A program made the position numbers and the translations under genes. Positions 17,243-25,930 of a stretch of 64,000 nucleotides of DNA are shown one piece after another; positions within the stretch are counted from its first letter, which is position 1, and every line of letters starts with the position of its first letter. A model generated the notes under the pieces. That model was not told where the DNA came from and searched no databases. It worked only from the letters and a program-made list of their open reading frames with translations. Origin of the DNA: Streptomyces formicae (GTDB lineage Bacteria > Actinomycetota > Actinomycetes > Streptomycetales > Streptomycetaceae); NCBI RefSeq assembly GCF_022647665.1, contig NZ_CP071872.1:7564001-7628000 (forward strand). Reading direction: 5' to 3'.

Positions 17243-17283
17243 TTCGCGCCACTCCCCTTTCGGCTACTCCCCCGCCCTACGCC

Positions 17284-18513
17284 TCACGGCCCCGCCCACA
17301 GCCCCTCGGGCGTCAGCCCCAGCAGCTCGATGGCGTTCCCGCGCACGATCCGCTCCACCACATCCGGCGCCAGGTGCCCCATCTGGGCCTCGCCGACCTC
17401 CCGGGACTTGGGCCAGGTGGAGTCGGAGTGCGGGTAGTCCGTCTCGTACAGGACATTCCCGACGCCGATCGCGTCCAGGTTCCGCAGTCCGAAGGCGTCG
17501 TCGAAGAAGCAGCCGTAGACGTGCTCGGCGAAGAGCTCCGACGGCGGGCGCAGGACCTTGTCCGCGACACCGCCCCAGCCGCGGTTCTCCTCCCAGACCA
17601 CGTCGGCACGTTCCAGGATGTACGGGATCCAGCCGATCTGGCCCTCCGCGTACATGACCCTCAGGTTCGGGAAGCGCTCGAACTTGCCGCTCATCAGCCA
17701 GTCGACCATCGAGAAGCAGCAGTTGGCGAAGGTGATCGTGGATCCGACGGCCGGCGGGGCGTCCGCCGAGGTGGAGGGCATCTTCGACGAGGAGCCGATG
17801 TGCATGGCGACCACGGTGCCGGTCTCGTCGCACGCGGCCAGGAACGGGTCCCACTCGTCCGTGTGGACCGAGGGCAGGCCCAGGTGGGGGGGTATCTCGG
17901 AGAACGCCACCGCCCGCACGCCCCGGGCCGCGTTGCGCCGTACCTCCTCGGCGGCGAGCCCCGCGTCCCACAGGGGGATCAGCGTCAGCGGTATCAGCCG
18001 GCCCTGCGCCTCGGGGCCGCACCACTCCTCCACCATCCAGTCGTTGTAGGCCCGGACGCCGAGGAGCCCGAGCTCGCGGTCCTTCGCCTCGGTGAAGGTC
18101 TGCCCGCAGAAGCGCGGGAAGGTGGGGAAGCAGAGCGCCGACTGGACGTGGTTGACGTCCATGTCCGCAAGCCGCTCGGGGACGGAGAACGAGCCCGGCC
18201 GCATCTGCTCGTACGTGATCACTTCGAGTTTGATCTCGTCCCTGTCGTAGCCGACGGCGGTGTCGAGCCGGGTGAGCGGCCGGTGCAGATCCTCGTAAAC
18301 CCACCAGTCGCCGATCGGGCCGTCGTCCCCGGGCGCGCCCATGACCGGGGCGAACCTGCCGCCGAGGAAGGTCATTTCCTTCAGCGGGGCACGGACGACG
18401 CGCGGGCCGGTGTCCCGGTACTTCGCCGGGAGCCGGTCCCGCCAGACGCTGGGCGGCTCCACCGTGTGGTCGTCCACCGAGATGATCTTCGGGAAGCTCG
18501 GGATGGTCTCCAT
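17284..18513 (-). CDS. Amidohydrolase-2 family metal hydrolase/decarboxylase
   Basis: A 409-residue member of the amidohydrolase-2 (ACMSD-like) group, TIM-barrel enzymes that hydrolyse or decarboxylate. Metal-site motifs are SVDDHTVEPP (DxH at about 11-13), MHIGSSSKMPS (about 236) and YETDYPHSDSTWPKSRE (Asp about 353). Relatives occur in actinobacterial steroid and aromatic catabolism. ATG 18513 (METIPSFPK) was chosen because the conserved part follows at once; it lies 20 bases from the operator at 18534-18550. The gene is therefore placed in the shared regulon. A terminator shared with the lipoprotein gene follows. Confidence 0.85.
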   Translation of the reverse strand: METIPSFPKIISVDDHTVEPPSVWRDRLPAKYRDTGPRVVRAPLKEMTFLGGRFAPVMGAPGDDGPIGDWWVYEDLHRPLTRLDTAVGYDRDEIKLEVITYEQMRPGSFSVPERLADMDVNHVQSALCFPTFPRFCGQTFTEAKDRELGLLGVRAYNDWMVEEWCGPEAQGRLIPLTLIPLWDAGLAAEEVRRNAARGVRAVAFSEIPPHLGLPSVHTDEWDPFLAACDETGTVVAMHIGSSSKMPSTSADAPPAVGSTITFANCCFSMVDWLMSGKFERFPNLRVMYAEGQIGWIPYILERADVVWEENRGWGGVADKVLRPPSELFAEHVYGCFFDDAFGLRNLDAIGVGNVLYETDYPHSDSTWPKSREVGEAQMGHLAPDVVERIVRGNAIELLGLTPEGLWAGP

Positions 18514-18533
18514 GCGCTCCACGGTAGCGCCGA

Positions 18534-18550
18534 TCTGACGGTCCGTCAGC
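18534..18550. promoter_or_regulatory. Regulon operator (site D)
   Basis: TCTGACG-GTC-CGTCAGC, one outer mismatch, 20 bases upstream of the amidohydrolase start and about 180 bases from the divergent afsR. Confidence 0.72.
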
Positions 18551-18728
18551 ATCTGTCGGTACCGGGCTCGGTATCGGGCTCTCGGCGCAGTTCCCCCCGC
18601 GGCGAAGTCACGGAAGCTCCGGGCCGGGCTCGTCCGGACGCAGATCCTGTGCAGAGCGTCACCCACTGCTGACGTGCCGGGCCCTGGCAAGGCAGACTGT
18701 CCGGGGCGACACCGGCGAGGGGGAAGCC

Positions 18729-21700
18729 ATGGACCGTGAGAACGGGCCCTCCGCACAGACACACATCCCGGAGCAGCGAGCTCCGGTACGACGGCACGAC
18801 GACGGAGCAGCCGACAGTGACGGCGGTGCCGGCAGCGGCGGCGGTGCCGGCAGTGACGGCAGCAGCGGCACCCGCAGCGGCGGCGGCCTGCGCTTCAGCG
18901 TGCTCGGCCCGGTCCGCGCCTGGCACGACGGCGAAGCCCTGCCCTCCGGGTCCCCGCAGCAGCGCGCCCTGCTGGCCGCGCTCCTGCTGCGCGAGGGGCG
19001 CACCGCCACGGCGGCCGAGCTGATCGACGCGATCTGGGGCGAGGAGCCGCCCTCGCAGGCGCTGGCGGCGGTACGGACGTACGCGTCCAGGCTGCGCAAA
19101 GTGCTCGGCCCCGGCGTACTGGTCAGCGAGTCCGGCGGCTATGCCATCCGCACGCCCTCCGACGCCCTCGACCTCCAGGTCGCGCAGGAGCTCGTCGCCG
19201 AGGCGGAGAAGGCGAAGGCGGGCGGCGACCGCTGCCAGGCCCGTGTGCTGATCAACAAGTCGCTGGGGCTGTGGGACGGCGAGGCGCTCGCCTCCGTGCC
19301 CGGGCCGTACGCCGAGTCGCAGCGGGCCCGCCTGGAGGAGTGGCGGCTCCAGCTCCTGGAGAGCCGGCTGGAGATGGACCTCGACGTCGGCTGCCACGCC
19401 GAGGCGGTCTCCGAACTCACCGCGCTGACCGCCGCGCATCCGCTGCGCGAGCGGTTGCGGGAGCTGCTGATGCTCGCGCTGTACCGCAGCGGGCGCCAGG
19501 CCGAGGCGCTCGCCGTCTACGCGGACACGCGCCGGCTGCTCGCCGACGAACTCGGCGTCGACCCGCGCCCCGAACTCTCCCGCCTCCAGCAGCGCATCCT
19601 CCAGGCCGACGCGGAACTGGCCCGTCCGGTCGAGGAGTCCGCCGCGCCGAGCGCCCCGCAGGTCACGCGCCCCGCCCAGCTCCCGGCGACCGTCCCCGAC
19701 TTCACCGGGCGCGTCGCCTTCGTACGGGAGCTGAGCGCACGGCTCGCGACCGCCGAGGGTTCGGTGATGGCCGTCTCCGCGCTGGCGGGCATAGGCGGCG
19801 TCGGCAAGACGACGCTCGCCGTCCACGTCGCCCACGCGGCCCGGCCGCACTTCCCCGACGGCCAGCTGTACGTCGACCTCCAGGGCGCGGGCCCGCGAGC
19901 GGCCGAACCGGAGACGGTGCTCGGCGCGTTCCTGCGGGCGCTCGGCACGGCGGACTCGGCGATCCCCGACTCGCTGGACGAGCGCGCGGCGCTCTTCCGC
20001 TCCCTGCTCGACGGCCGCCGCGTCCTCGTCCTGCTGGACAACGCCCGGGACGCGGCCCAGGTCCGCCCGCTGCTGCCGGGCACGGCGGGCTGCGCGGCAC
20101 TGGTGACGTCCCGGGTGCGGATGGTCGACCTGGCGGGCGCGCATCTGGTGGACCTGGACGTGATGTCCCCGGAGGAGGCGCTCCAGCTCTTCACCCGCAT
20201 CGTCGGCATCGAGCGCGTCTCGGCCGAGCGCGAGGCCGCGCTCGACGTCGTCGCCGCCTGCGGATTCCTGCCGCTCGCCATCCGCATCGCGGCGTCCCGG
20301 CTGGCCGCCCGCCGCACCTGGACGGTCTCGGTCCTGGCCGCGAAGCTCGCCGACGAGCGCCGTCGCCTGGACGAGCTCCAGGCCGGCGACCTCGCCGTCA
20401 AGGCCACCTTCGAGCTGGGCTACGGCCAGTTGGAGCCCGCCCAGGCCCGGGCCTTCCGCCTCCTCGGCCTCGCCGACGGCCCCGACCTCTCCCTGGCCGC
20501 GGCCGCCGCCGTCCTCGACCTGCCGCTCCAGGCCACCGAGGACCTCCTGGAGGCCCTCGTCGACACCTCCCTGGTCGAGTCGGCGGCTCCGGGCCGCTAC
20601 CGGTACCACGACCTCGTACGGCTCTACGCGCGTGCATGCGTCGGGGACCCCCATGCCGAAGGCCAGGGGAGGGACGAGCAGCCGCCCCAAGGGGCCGAAG
20701 GCCCCGCGGAGCGCGAGGCGGCGCTGTCGCGACTGGTGGACTTCTATCTGGCGACGGCGGCGCGGGTGTTCGCCATAGGCCGCCCGGGCGACCGGCTGGT
20801 GGACCACCTGGAGCCGACGGGGGCTGCGGGTCTGGAGTTCACCGCCCGGAACGAAGCCCAGGACTGGCTCTACGCGGAGGCGAACTGCCTCCTGGCCTGC
20901 GCGCGGCAGGCTTTGGCGGGGCCGCGGCTGCGGCGCGCCGTGGACCTGCTGTGGGCGGCGCAGGACCTCGCGGAGTCCGGCGCGAACTCGAAGGTGTACG
21001 AGTCGGTCGCCTTCGCGGCGCTCGAAGCGGCGCGCTCCGCCGGCGACCCGCGCATCGAAGGACGCGCACGGACCTCGGTGACCAACGTCCACTTGGTGGC
21101 GGGCCGTTACGACGCGGCGGACGAGGAGGCCAAGCAGGCCGCCCGGCTCGCGCATGCCGCAGCGGATCCGGCGCCCGTGTACTGGTCCGACAACGACCGG
21201 GGCATCATCGCCCTGGTCCAGGGGCGCTACGAGGAGGCCGAAGAGCTCCTGGAGCGGGCGATGGAGGGCTCACGGGCCGACGGCAACCTCCCCGGCGAGG
21301 CCAGCGCCCTGTGCAACCTCTCCCGCATCCACGTCGCCCTTGGGCACACCGAGCAGGGCATCGCTCTCGCCGAGCAGGGCATCGCGATCTACGACCGGAT
21401 CGGGCACACCCTCCGGCTGGCCAACGCCCGCTACGCCCTCGGCGTCGCCCTCACCCAGTCGGGCCGTCATGCCGACGCGCTGGAGCAGTACCACGAGGCT
21501 CTGCGCAGCTTCGGCAGGAACCGTCAGCGCCTCTGGGAAGGGACCACTCACTTCCGTATCGCGGAGGCCCACCTGGGGGCGCGCCGGCCTGCACAGGCAG
21601 CGCTCCATGCCGAGCAGGCGCTGGCGAGCGGCGGCATCGGCGGCGACCGCATGCGCGGCAACACCCTCACCGTTCTCGGCAGGGCCCTCGAAGCGCTCCG

Positions 21701-21815
21701 CCAGGAGGATCGCGCCCGCGCCTGCTGGCGCGAGGCCCTGGTCATCTACCAGCAGTTGGGCGCCGCCGAGGCCGACGACGTGCTGCGGCTGCTGACGCCG
21801 GTCGCAGCCGCATGA
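18729..21815 (+). CDS. afsR: AfsR, SARP-type global regulator of secondary metabolism
   Basis: A 1028-residue regulator. After a Gly/Ser-rich head, residues 55-150 form the OmpR-like winged helix (LRFSVLGPVRAWHDGEALPSGSPQQRALLAALLLREG), residues about 155-310 the bacterial transcriptional activation domain, residues about 320-620 an NB-ARC ATPase with Walker A GIGGVGKTT (about 354-362) and RVLVLLDN (about 432-439), and the last 300 residues TPR repeats. Size and order match AfsR of S. coelicolor (about 990 aa), which is phosphorylated by AfsK and activates afsS. Identity is supported by the AfsS gene directly downstream. ATG 18729 has GAGGGGGAAGCC upstream. Confidence 0.93.
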   Translation: MDRENGPSAQTHIPEQRAPVRRHDDGAADSDGGAGSGGGAGSDGSSGTRSGGGLRFSVLGPVRAWHDGEALPSGSPQQRALLAALLLREGRTATAAELIDAIWGEEPPSQALAAVRTYASRLRKVLGPGVLVSESGGYAIRTPSDALDLQVAQELVAEAEKAKAGGDRCQARVLINKSLGLWDGEALASVPGPYAESQRARLEEWRLQLLESRLEMDLDVGCHAEAVSELTALTAAHPLRERLRELLMLALYRSGRQAEALAVYADTRRLLADELGVDPRPELSRLQQRILQADAELARPVEESAAPSAPQVTRPAQLPATVPDFTGRVAFVRELSARLATAEGSVMAVSALAGIGGVGKTTLAVHVAHAARPHFPDGQLYVDLQGAGPRAAEPETVLGAFLRALGTADSAIPDSLDERAALFRSLLDGRRVLVLLDNARDAAQVRPLLPGTAGCAALVTSRVRMVDLAGAHLVDLDVMSPEEALQLFTRIVGIERVSAEREAALDVVAACGFLPLAIRIAASRLAARRTWTVSVLAAKLADERRRLDELQAGDLAVKATFELGYGQLEPAQARAFRLLGLADGPDLSLAAAAAVLDLPLQATEDLLEALVDTSLVESAAPGRYRYHDLVRLYARACVGDPHAEGQGRDEQPPQGAEGPAEREAALSRLVDFYLATAARVFAIGRPGDRLVDHLEPTGAAGLEFTARNEAQDWLYAEANCLLACARQALAGPRLRRAVDLLWAAQDLAESGANSKVYESVAFAALEAARSAGDPRIEGRARTSVTNVHLVAGRYDAADEEAKQAARLAHAAADPAPVYWSDNDRGIIALVQGRYEEAEELLERAMEGSRADGNLPGEASALCNLSRIHVALGHTEQGIALAEQGIAIYDRIGHTLRLANARYALGVALTQSGRHADALEQYHEALRSFGRNRQRLWEGTTHFRIAEAHLGARRPAQAALHAEQALASGGIGGDRMRGNTLTVLGRALEALRQEDRARACWREALVIYQQLGAAEADDVLRLLTPVAAA

Positions 21816-21900
21816 CGCAGGCCGTGTGAGGCGTTCAGCATTCGTTTATGCCCACCCGGCACTCTCATGGGTGTCGATCCGTCGTATCGGGGGGCAGACG

Positions 21901-21927
21901 GGTCACCTGGGGGCTCATCGCTAGGGT
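21901..21927 (+). promoter_or_regulatory. afsS promoter with PhoP/AfsR-type repeat
   Basis: A good -10 element TAGGGT lies at 21922-21927. The -35 position is covered by GGTCACCTGGG (21901-21911), which matches every position of the 11-nt PHO-box unit, followed by a partial second unit with CTCA at 21914-21917. In S. coelicolor AfsR and PhoP are known to compete over the -35 of afsS, so this is the expected binding site. Confidence 0.6.
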
Positions 21928-21940
21928 GAGCGGTCCCGAG

Positions 21941-21982
21941 ACGCCCGTTCGGCGACCCACGGGGGAGTCGCCGAACGGGCGT
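21941..21982 (+). other. Strong hairpin in the afsR-afsS interval / afsS leader
   Basis: A perfect 16-bp inverted repeat (21941-21956 with 21967-21982, 10-nt loop). It begins about 14 nt after the predicted afsS -10, so it would sit at the very 5' end of the afsS transcript; it could also stop readthrough from afsR. No U-tract follows. Confidence 0.65.
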
Positions 21983-22035
21983 TACCGATCGAACGCCGCA
22001 ACGCCGCACGCCGGCACGAAGGGGAGCTGACGACG

Positions 22036-22263
22036 ATGAGCGACGAGAAGAAGAACGAAGACCTCACCACCATGGGTGACCACCACGCCCCGGCCCCGCC
22101 GAAGGACGGCGACGTCACCACCCTCGGCGACCACCACGCCCCAGTCCCGCCCACCGAGGGCATCACGACGATGGGCGACCATCACGCTCCGGTCCCGCCC
22201 GCCGACGGCGGCATCACGACGATGGGTGACCACCACGCCCCCGTCCCGCCCAAGGACGCCTGA
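22036..22263 (+). CDS. afsS: AfsS, small sigma-like activator of antibiotic production
   Basis: A 75-residue hydrophilic protein built of four repeats of the pattern TT(M/L)GDHHAP(A/V)PP. AfsS of S. coelicolor (63 aa) carries the same TxGDHHA repeats, and no other family I know does. AfsS is the AfsR target that switches on actinorhodin and undecylprodigiosin production; its mechanism is unresolved. ATG 22036 has AAGGGGAGC upstream. It follows afsR with a 220-base gap holding its own promoter and a hairpin. Repeat number and proline spacers differ somewhat from the recalled coelicolor form. Confidence 0.93.
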   Translation: MSDEKKNEDLTTMGDHHAPAPPKDGDVTTLGDHHAPVPPTEGITTMGDHHAPVPPADGGITTMGDHHAPVPPKDA

Positions 22264-22285
22264 AGACTCACATCCGACGGGGAAC

Positions 22286-22320
22286 GGCCGCGGCGGCGCG
22301 GAGGGGGAGCCGCCGCGGCC
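22286..22320 (+). terminator. Hairpin terminator after afsS
   Basis: Perfect 12-bp stem GGCCGCGGCGGC with its complement and an 11-nt loop, 23 nt past the afsS stop. Confidence 0.75.
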
Positions 22321-22418
22321 GCCGCATGCCCCGCCTGCTCACCGTGCTCAGCACCCAGGAACTCGTCGGCCTACCGGTCTGACCACTCGACCGAGTGACG
22401 CACATTTTCGATCCGTGT

Positions 22419-22440
22419 CGCACGTGACATACAATGTGCG
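22419..22440 (+). promoter_or_regulatory. Toxin-antitoxin promoter with CGCAC/GTGCG dyad
   Basis: A -10 TACAAT at 22430-22435 lies 7 nt before the antitoxin ATG at 22443, implying a leaderless message. Flanking inverted half-sites CGCAC (22419-22423) and GTGCG (22436-22440) are a plausible autoregulatory operator. Confidence 0.5.
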
Positions 22441-22442
22441 GC

Positions 22443-22763
22443 ATGACCAGCGAAGAGGGTGAAACCCGGATCACCGTGCGTGATCTGCAGCGCAACGCGG
22501 CCGCTGTCCTCAAGCGCCTCGAGCAAGGCGAACGCATCACCGTGACCCGGCACGGCCGGACGGTCGCGCGGATAATCCCCCCGGACCCGGTCGAAGAGGC
22601 GCTGAACCAGGCCTTCACGGAAGGAATCCTCGACCCGGCGGCTCTCACTCGCGCACGCACCGCCACACAGACGTCCCGAATTCCGCGTGAACCGGCCTCA
22701 CCAGAAGGCGACGTTGGCAGCCGGGCTTTGCAGGAGCTGCGCGACGCCGAGGGAGATCGCTGA
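22443..22763 (+). CDS. Phd-type antitoxin (VapB role)
   Basis: A 106-residue prevent-host-death antitoxin. The N-terminal Phd fold reads TRITVRDLQRNAAAVLKRLEQGERITVTRHGRTVARIIPP, and the rest is an extended charged tail that should wrap the toxin. ATG 22443 fits the promoter; an upstream in-frame start at 22434 would lie inside the -10. Its stop overlaps the toxin ATG (TGATG), the usual coupling. It is unrelated in detail to the antitoxin at 2930, so the window carries two separate pairs. Confidence 0.85.
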   Translation: MTSEEGETRITVRDLQRNAAAVLKRLEQGERITVTRHGRTVARIIPPDPVEEALNQAFTEGILDPAALTRARTATQTSRIPREPASPEGDVGSRALQELRDAEGDR

Positions 22764-23176
22764 TGTCCGTGATCTACCTGGACACATCCGCGGCCATCAA
22801 ACTGTTCAAGACCGAGACCGAGAGCGAAGCGCTCGAGCGCTGGCTGGCTCAGCAGGGTTCACTGACGGTACTCACCAGTGATCTCACCCGGACCGAACTC
22901 CGCAGGGCCCTGTACGCCTGTGGCGCACAGCCGGAAACGCTCGACGAGGCCGACGGCTGGCTCGAGGACTGCGCCCTCATCCAGCTCAAGACGGCGACGT
23001 TCGACCGTGCGGGGCATTTTCCCTACGCTGCACGGCTGCGGTCACTGGACGCCATCCACTGTGCAGCGGCCCTGAGCCTGGGGCCTGCCATCACCGCCTT
23101 CGTCGCCTATGACAAGCGCCTCACCGAAGCGGCCCAGGACCTCGGCCTCCCCGTCAGCAGCCCTGGCGCGCCCTGA
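22763..23176 (+). CDS. PIN-domain toxin, VapC-like
   Basis: A 137-residue PIN ribonuclease. The acidic site is visible in MSVIYLDTSAAIKLF (Asp about 7), TRTELRRALY (Glu about 47), RSLDAIHCAAAL (Asp about 96) and VAYDKRLTEAAQDLGL (Asp about 115), the full VapC set. It overlaps the antitoxin by one base. Its 3' end overlaps the end of the convergent acyl-CoA ligase gene by 23 bases, so transcription from the two promoters collides; the pair may have been acquired beside an existing ligase gene. Confidence 0.87.
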   Translation: MSVIYLDTSAAIKLFKTETESEALERWLAQQGSLTVLTSDLTRTELRRALYACGAQPETLDEADGWLEDCALIQLKTATFDRAGHFPYAARLRSLDAIHCAAALSLGPAITAFVAYDKRLTEAAQDLGLPVSSPGAP

Positions 23177-24719
23177 GCTCCGTCTTCAGGACCTTGCCGC
23201 TCGCGTTGCGCGGAAGTTCAGGCACGAACTCCACCTCGCGCGGGACCTTGTAGTTCGCCATCTCGCGGCGCGACCACGCGATCAGGTCGTCCGCCGTGAG
23301 CGTCGAGCCCCGGCGGCGGACCGCGTACGCCTTGCCGACCTCGCCCAGGCGGGGGTCCGGGATGCCGATGACGGCGATGTCGGCGATGTCGGGGTGGAGG
23401 CCGAGGAGTTGCTCGATCTCGGCGGGGTAGGCGTTGAAGCCGCCGACGATGAACATGTCCTTGATGCGGTCGGTGATGCGCAGATTGCCCGCGACGTCGA
23501 GGACGCCGACGTCGCCCGTGTGGAGCCAGCCGTCCGCGTCGAGGACCTCGGCGGTCTCGGCCGGGTCCTCGAAGTAGCCGCGCATCACGTTGTGGCCGCG
23601 GACCAGGACCTCGCCCGGTTCGCCGGGGCCCGTGGAGAGGACGCGGACCTCGGTGTCCGGGATGGCGCGGCCCGAGGTGGCGGCGATGACCGAAGGAGGG
23701 TCGCCGCGGCGGCACATGGTGACGATGCCGGAGGCTTCGGAGAGGCCGTAGGCCGTGAGGACGGTCGCGATGCGGAGCTCGTCGCGGAGGCGTTCGACGA
23801 GGCGCAGCGGGACGACCGCCGCGCCCGTGACGACCAGGCGCAGCGCCGACAGGTCGTGGGTGCCGCGCGCGGGGTGGTCGAGGAGTGACTGGTGCAGGGT
23901 CGGGGGACCCGGGAGGACGGATATGCGTTCCGATGCGATGTTCGCCAGCACCGTGTCCACGTTGAAGACGGGCTGCGGGATCATCACCGCGCCCCGCATC
24001 AGGCAGGCGATGATGCCCGCCTTGTAGCCGAAGGTGTGGAAGAAGGGGTTCACGATCAGATAGCGGTCGCCCTCCCGCAGCCCCGCGAGCTCCGACCAGA
24101 CCGCATAGCAGCGCAGCGTCTGCGCGTGGGTGATGACGGCGCCCTTGGGCGCGCCCGTCGTGCCCGAGGTGAAGATGATGTCCGAGGGGGCGGAGGAGGC
24201 GACCGCGTCCGCCCGCGCCCGTACCTCCGACGCCGGCACCACGTCGCCGCCCGCCAGGAAGTCCTTCCACGTCCGGTAGTCCTCGGGCGCGCTGTCGGCA
24301 AGGACCACCACCTGTTCCAGGTAGGGCAGTTCCACCTCGGCCCGGCGCAGGGACGCCACGTACGACGTACCCAGGAAGGTGCCGGTGATGAAGAGCAGCT
24401 TCGCGCGGGAGCGTGCGAGGACGTACGCCGCCTCCGTGCCCTTGAAGCGGGTGTTGAGGGGCACGAGCACCGCGCCCGCCGACACCGCGCCGAGCGCGGA
24501 GACGATCCAGTCGAGGGTGTTGGGCGCCCAGACGGCGACCCGGTCGCCCGGCTCCACCCCCGCCGCGATGCACGCGGCCGCCGCCCGCTCGACGCGCTCG
24601 CCGAGTTCGGCGTACGAGACGCGCGTACGGCCATCGACGACGGCCTCCCGCGCCCCGTACCGTTCCGCCGCGCTCCGTACCAGCCCCGGGATCGTGCCCC
24701 ACTCCAGGTCGCCGCGCAT
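23154..24719 (-). CDS. Acyl-CoA ligase (AMP-forming), FadD3/FadD-like
   Basis: A 521-residue adenylate-forming ligase that activates a carboxylic acid as its CoA thioester. Visible motifs: P-loop IIFTSGTTGAPKGAVITH (about 172-189), LTAYGLSEASG, the A8 hinge GWLHTGDVGVLDVAGNLRITDRIKDMFIVGGFNAYPAEIE (about 390-430) and the catalytic lysine in RNASGKVLKTELR at the end. Gene context with a lipid-transfer thiolase and DUF35 protein suggests a polycyclic or branched acid rather than an ordinary fatty acid, as for FadD3 or FadD17 types. ATG 24719 has GGGAGG upstream. It is divergent from the thiolase gene with one operator in the 60-bp gap. Confidence 0.88.
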   Translation of the reverse strand: MRGDLEWGTIPGLVRSAAERYGAREAVVDGRTRVSYAELGERVERAAAACIAAGVEPGDRVAVWAPNTLDWIVSALGAVSAGAVLVPLNTRFKGTEAAYVLARSRAKLLFITGTFLGTSYVASLRRAEVELPYLEQVVVLADSAPEDYRTWKDFLAGGDVVPASEVRARADAVASSAPSDIIFTSGTTGAPKGAVITHAQTLRCYAVWSELAGLREGDRYLIVNPFFHTFGYKAGIIACLMRGAVMIPQPVFNVDTVLANIASERISVLPGPPTLHQSLLDHPARGTHDLSALRLVVTGAAVVPLRLVERLRDELRIATVLTAYGLSEASGIVTMCRRGDPPSVIAATSGRAIPDTEVRVLSTGPGEPGEVLVRGHNVMRGYFEDPAETAEVLDADGWLHTGDVGVLDVAGNLRITDRIKDMFIVGGFNAYPAEIEQLLGLHPDIADIAVIGIPDPRLGEVGKAYAVRRRGSTLTADDLIAWSRREMANYKVPREVEFVPELPRNASGKVLKTELRARQGC

Positions 24720-24742
24720 AGCTGAGCCTCCCGAACCAGATA

Positions 24743-24759
24743 GCTGACTGTCCGTCAGA
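24743..24759. promoter_or_regulatory. Regulon operator in a divergent promoter (site E)
   Basis: GCTGACT-GTC-CGTCAGA, two mismatched pairs. It lies midway between the acyl-CoA ligase (start 24719) and the thiolase (start 24780), so one bound protein could control both. Confidence 0.7.
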
Positions 24760-24779
24760 TTAGCTGTACCCTCGCCCGC

Positions 24780-25928
24780 ATGGCGAGCCTCAAGGACGCA
24801 ACAGCGATAGCCGGGATAGGACAGACCCCCTTCGCGAAACACCTCCCCGAATCCGAGAAGACCCTGGCCTGCCGGGCCATCCTCGCCGCGCTCGACGACG
24901 CGGGCATCGCACCCGCCGAGGTCGACGGCTTCGCGTCGTACACGATGGAGGAGACCGACGAGGTCGAGATCGCCAAGGCCATCGGCGCGGGTGACGTCAC
25001 CTTCTTCAGCAAGGTCGGCTACGGGGGCGGCGGCTCGTGCGCGACCGTCGCCCATCTCGCCGCCGCCGTCGCGACCGGCCAGGCGAGCGTCGGCGTCGCG
25101 TGGCGCTCGCGCAAGCGCGGGTCGGGGCCGCGGCCCTGGACGAACACGGCCGTCCAGCTGCCCACCCCCGGGCAGTGGACCCGCCCCTTCGGGCTGCTGC
25201 GCCCCGCCGACGAGATCGGCATGCTGGCCCGCCGCTACATGCACGAGTACGGCGCCACCCGCGACCACCTCTTCAACGTGGCCCTCGCGTGCCGCAACCG
25301 CGCCAACCAGAACCCCGCCGCGATCATGTACGAGCGCCCGCTGACCCGCGAGATGTACATGACGTCGCGCTGGATCAGCGAGCCGCTCTGCCTCTTCGAC
25401 AACTGCCTGGAGACGGACGGGGCGCTGGCCTGCGTGATCGTCTCCGCCGAGCGGGCCCGCGACTGCCGCCGCAGGCCCGTGTACGTGCACTCCGCCGCCC
25501 AGGGCCTGCCCGCCCAGCACCACGGCATGGTCAACTACTGGAACGACGACCCGCTCACCGGCCCCGCCTGGACCGCGGCCCGACAGCTGTGGAAGACCGC
25601 CGACTTCGGGCCCCAGGACATCGACGTCGCCCAGATCTACGACGCGTTCACACCCCTCATCCCGCTCTCCCTGGAGGGGTACGGCTTCTGCGGCCGCGGT
25701 GAGGGCGCCGCGTACACCGAGGGCGGCGCACTGGAGATCGGCGGCCGACTGCCCGTCAACACCGGTGGCGGCGGGCTCAGCGAGGCGTACGTCCACGGCT
25801 TCAACCTCATCACCGAGGGCGTGAAACAGCTCCGCGGCACCAGCACCACCCAGGTGCCCGGCGCCGCGACCTGCCTCGTGACGGCGGGCGAAGGCGTTCC
25901 CACATCGGCCGTACTGCTGAGGAGTTGA
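24780..25928 (+). CDS. Thiolase-like lipid-transfer protein (Ltp type)
   Basis: A 382-residue thiolase-superfamily protein of the SCP-x/lipid-transfer group. It lacks the usual early thiolase cysteine pattern but has CLETDGALACVIVSAERA (about 217), IAQIYDAFTPLIPLSLEGYGFCGRGEG (about 282-308) and GRLPVNTGGGGLSEAYVHGFN (about 324). Ltp2-type relatives act as retro-aldolases that cleave CoA-linked side chains when bound to a DUF35 protein, and such a partner is encoded two bases downstream. ATG 24780 follows the operator by 20 bases. The set fits beta-oxidation-like shortening of a branched or steroid-type side chain. Confidence 0.85.
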   Translation: MASLKDATAIAGIGQTPFAKHLPESEKTLACRAILAALDDAGIAPAEVDGFASYTMEETDEVEIAKAIGAGDVTFFSKVGYGGGGSCATVAHLAAAVATGQASVGVAWRSRKRGSGPRPWTNTAVQLPTPGQWTRPFGLLRPADEIGMLARRYMHEYGATRDHLFNVALACRNRANQNPAAIMYERPLTREMYMTSRWISEPLCLFDNCLETDGALACVIVSAERARDCRRRPVYVHSAAQGLPAQHHGMVNYWNDDPLTGPAWTAARQLWKTADFGPQDIDVAQIYDAFTPLIPLSLEGYGFCGRGEGAAYTEGGALEIGGRLPVNTGGGGLSEAYVHGFNLITEGVKQLRGTSTTQVPGAATCLVTAGEGVPTSAVLLRS

Positions 25929-25930
25929 CC

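Noticed and set aside
22326..22382. An 18-codon ORF after the afsS terminator ending in LVGLPV
   Set aside because: Too short, no ribosome-binding site and no known peptide family; probably chance or a remnant.
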